From the NCBI GenBank assembly GCA_026874595.1, contig CM049308.1:1017001-1081000 (forward strand): 64,000 nucleotides of DNA, written 5' to 3'. Position numbers and translations under genes: made by a program. The stretch comes from Sipunculus nudus (Eukaryota > Annelida > Sipuncula > Golfingiida > Sipunculidae). The first letter of the stretch is position 1. Each line of letters starts with the position of its first letter. Positions 62,205 through 64,000 of this stretch are shown here, piece by piece. The notes beneath the pieces are model-generated. The model had not been told where the DNA came from and made no database searches. It worked only from the letters and a program-made list of their open reading frames with translations.

Positions 62205-62852
62205 CCCTGTCTGTGGGATACCAGTCGATTCGTCACCACAGTCATTTCGTCACCAATTTACATGCGGTACCAAATGGTCAATTCGTCACCAATATTTTGT
62301 ATGATAAAATGTTATCTATTACAATTAAAATTAAAACACACAATGATACCTATACTGAAAAGTTTGGTTGTTGATTCTTTTAATTAACGGCTCAGGATAC
62401 ACCATGCAAGGAGTGGATTACATATATGTGATCGCCGCCATTGGTATTCAGGGCTATTTACGTCAATGCTCACCGCAAACCGGCGGATTCCCTCACGGCA
62501 GCCGGCTTGAAATGTTCTTTTATTTCACACACTCAGGTGTTTTCGTTAAATAAAATCCACGTCCACAATTGACACAGAGAAACAAGTCACCAAAAGAACT
62601 TTCTAAAATCTTAAACGGCCTTTGCAGAGTATAAAAGTTTTTTTTTTTTGCAGTAACTATTTTCCCAGCCATATTTCATTCTTCTGTCAATCAATATTCT
62701 GTTCTTTTGTCATTCCCTATGCATTTGAATTGCTGATTTTAAGAACGTGCCCGGCCAAGTCCAGCCTGTTGCATTTTGACGGTCACTTCGTCACCAATTT
62801 CCTTTGGTGACGAAATGACTGTGGTGACGAAACGACTGGTTCCCTGTCTGTG
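62205..62852. mobile_element. MULE-type MITE with 11-bp target duplication
   Basis: CCCTGTCTGTG is present on both sides (62205-62215 and 62842-62852), bracketing 626 bp. The left end reads GGATACCAGTCGATTCGTCA and the right end, reversed, AACCAGTCGTTTCGTCACCA. Both continue with CACAGTCATTTCGTCACCAA, giving ~40-bp inverted repeats that themselves contain repeated TTCGTCACCA. A 9-11 bp duplication with long inverted ends points to Mutator-like elements. No transposase is encoded inside. Confidence 0.82.
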
Positions 62853-63020
62853 ATAGCACCTGGTCCACTGTTTTTAACTCTCTTTTACAGGAGTAAGAAA
62901 ATAGTCAAAGGGCAATATTTTGGCAGTTACAAATAAATTTTAAAGGGTAGAAGCCTTTTTTGCATGTTCAACATGCTATATAATTACAGGTGATTGGGTC
63001 CCTTAATAGTTTTATATTTC
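62853..63020. repeat. Dispersed repeat, second copy
   Basis: The partner of 49180-49390 (shared 'ttacaggagtaa', 'aagggcaat', 'gattgggtcccttaa'). The MITE at 62216-62841 landed at its left edge. Confidence 0.45.
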
Positions 63021-63461
63021 ATGCTTTTCATTTAAAATAAAACATAAACAGCAAAATCAAAATAAGCACATTTTCATCAAAACCATAACTGCACAATTTT
63101 CTTAAAATTTTATTTTTACCTTTCACTTTTTTTATTAAATATTTTAAAAAATATTAAAAATTTAAATAACAAACAAGTTAAAAAAATTGCTTTGGGTGGC
63201 CAGACTGGGTATACTATGTTCAGAGGTAATTTCCTGTGTTTTTCGTGTGAAACGGCTGTGTCGAATCACATAGATAGTAGTCACACAGTTACACTAACAA
63301 GTTTACATACACACAGTGCAGCGCATCAATTCACATATAGGACACAACAGTCAACACGTCAGGTTGACCGCGCCGATAACCGTATTAATTCATTTTAGTG
63401 TAATGTTTTTCATATTTGTGATCGAGCTTCATACTGATAAATAAGTTAATCGTATACTTAC

Positions 63462-63600
63462 AGAAACAGAGATCTTAATTTTCCATGCCAGTCATATGAT
63501 CGGGCAACCCACACAATCAAAATGACTCACATTCACAGATACTTGCTAAGTTCGAAACCATTCATGTTGTTAGGTACAGCGGGCGTCGTTTTTCATTATT
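63462..63600 (-). promoter_or_regulatory. Possible minus-strand 5' UTR exon opposite WDR43
   Basis: On the minus strand, TCTGTTTCT|GTAAGTATA at 63462/63461 is a near-perfect donor just upstream of, and divergent from, WDR43. The sequence before it holds only very short frames (ATG GAA AAT TAA), so it would be non-coding. It could be the first exon of the ENT gene, another transcript, or a chance match. No transcript evidence is available here. Confidence 0.22.
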
Positions 63601-63607
63601 TCAAAGG

Positions 63608-63680
63608 GTGTCGGAAGTAGCCCTCAACTGTGTCAATGCGCCTGCGCAGTCTGCCCCACGTGCCCTGGAATATGGCGCTG
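63608..63680 (+). promoter_or_regulatory. WDR43 core promoter motifs
   Basis: Within 70 bp of the start codon lie an ETS-like CGGAAGT (63612-63618), a canonical NRF1 palindrome TGCGCCTGCGCA (63637-63648), a Myc/Max-type E-box CACGTG (63657-63662), and a YY1-like AATATGGCGCTG that includes the ATG (about 63669-63680). There is no TATA box. This set is typical of TATA-less promoters of housekeeping and ribosome-biogenesis genes in animals. Function here is inferred from motif identity only. Confidence 0.55.
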
Positions 63681-63854
63681 GTAGTGCCTTTAGGTTTTTC
63701 ATCCGACGGTGAATATTTTGCTTGTTCAAGTGCAGATGGGACGCTCAAAATCTGGGACACTGCTACGGGGAAACTTCGACAAGAGTATACACCCAGCTCA
63801 CACCTGTCCGCGACATGTACTTGTCTGTCATGGGCACCAAAGCGGCGGGCCTCC
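63672..63854 (+). CDS. WDR43: WDR43 / UTP5 homologue, exon 1 (partial gene)
   Basis: The exon encodes 61 residues: [20 protein letters not shown], then [10 protein letters not shown], and [20 protein letters not shown]. The last block is a hallmark of animal WDR43, where it reads [20 protein letters not shown] in human. The first WD repeat has the expected S-DG-LKIWD strand. WDR43 (yeast Utp5) belongs to the t-UTP subcomplex of the small-subunit processome and links rDNA transcription to early 18S processing in the nucleolus. The exon ends with a GTAAGT donor at 63855 in phase 0. The start at 63672 was chosen because homologues have a short N-terminus; an in-frame ATG at 63636 would add 12 residues but overlaps the NRF1 site. 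Later exons lie beyond the window. Confidence 0.92.
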
Positions 63855-64000
63855 GTAAGTATCGCCCAGCCACGAAGTTACACCACCGCCAGAACCACCA
63901 AAAATTCAAGCCTGGTCTTAATGGTACATTAATGAGACTAGAACCATCATTATTTGCCTCCTAGAAACCGACAAGTCCATCCCATAGACCACCAAATAAT

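Overview
The window is AT-rich eukaryotic DNA from an animal, most likely a bivalve mollusc. It has canonical GT-AG splice sites, one recognisable metazoan ribosome-biogenesis gene, one recognisable transporter gene with a very long intron, and mostly young dispersed and tandem repeats. There are no bacterial gene clusters, no CRISPR arrays and no intact transposase or reverse transcriptase. Species is inferred from repeat style only.

Two protein-coding genes can be supported. On the minus strand, two exons (45526-45833 and 12258-12339) join in frame and encode the acidic N-terminus and first membrane helix of an equilibrative nucleoside transporter (SLC29/ENT). The intron between them is 33,186 bp. 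On the plus strand, the right edge holds exon 1 of WDR43/UTP5 (63672-63854), a WD40 protein of the small-subunit processome, behind a compact promoter with NRF1-, ETS-, E-box- and YY1-like sites. The rest of both genes lies outside the window or was not found. No functional link between the two genes is visible.

Almost everything else is repeat. Left part (1-12 kb): a pogo/Tigger-like DNA transposon relic, 59-bp and 63-bp minisatellites, and copies of a dispersed family here called A. The 13.5-17.8 kb region is a 48-bp minisatellite interrupted by a 0.7-kb LTR-like insertion and a 1.9-kb A element. From 19.5 to 45.3 kb, mostly inside the ENT intron, lies a nested stack of at least five families (A, B, C, D, E, G; these names are mine, and A and B share ends). 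From 46 to 60 kb are more copies plus a LINE 3' remnant. A 626-bp MULE-type MITE with an 11-bp target duplication sits at 62.2-62.8 kb.

The main discovery candidate is the architecture shared by families A/B, C, D and G: a palindrome at the 5' end, a short inverted motif repeated at both ends, internal tandem repeats, often a microsatellite just before the 3' end, and a 3' hairpin made from that motif. Three empty/filled comparisons inside this window show family A inserting between two A's of an A-tract with no target duplication and ending in CTAA, as expected of Helitron/Helentron-type rolling-circle elements. All copies seen point the same way, antisense to the ENT gene. Some carry regular arrays of regulatory-looking motifs: a GGTGGCGCCACC palindrome in B and G, and TGACCT direct repeats in D.
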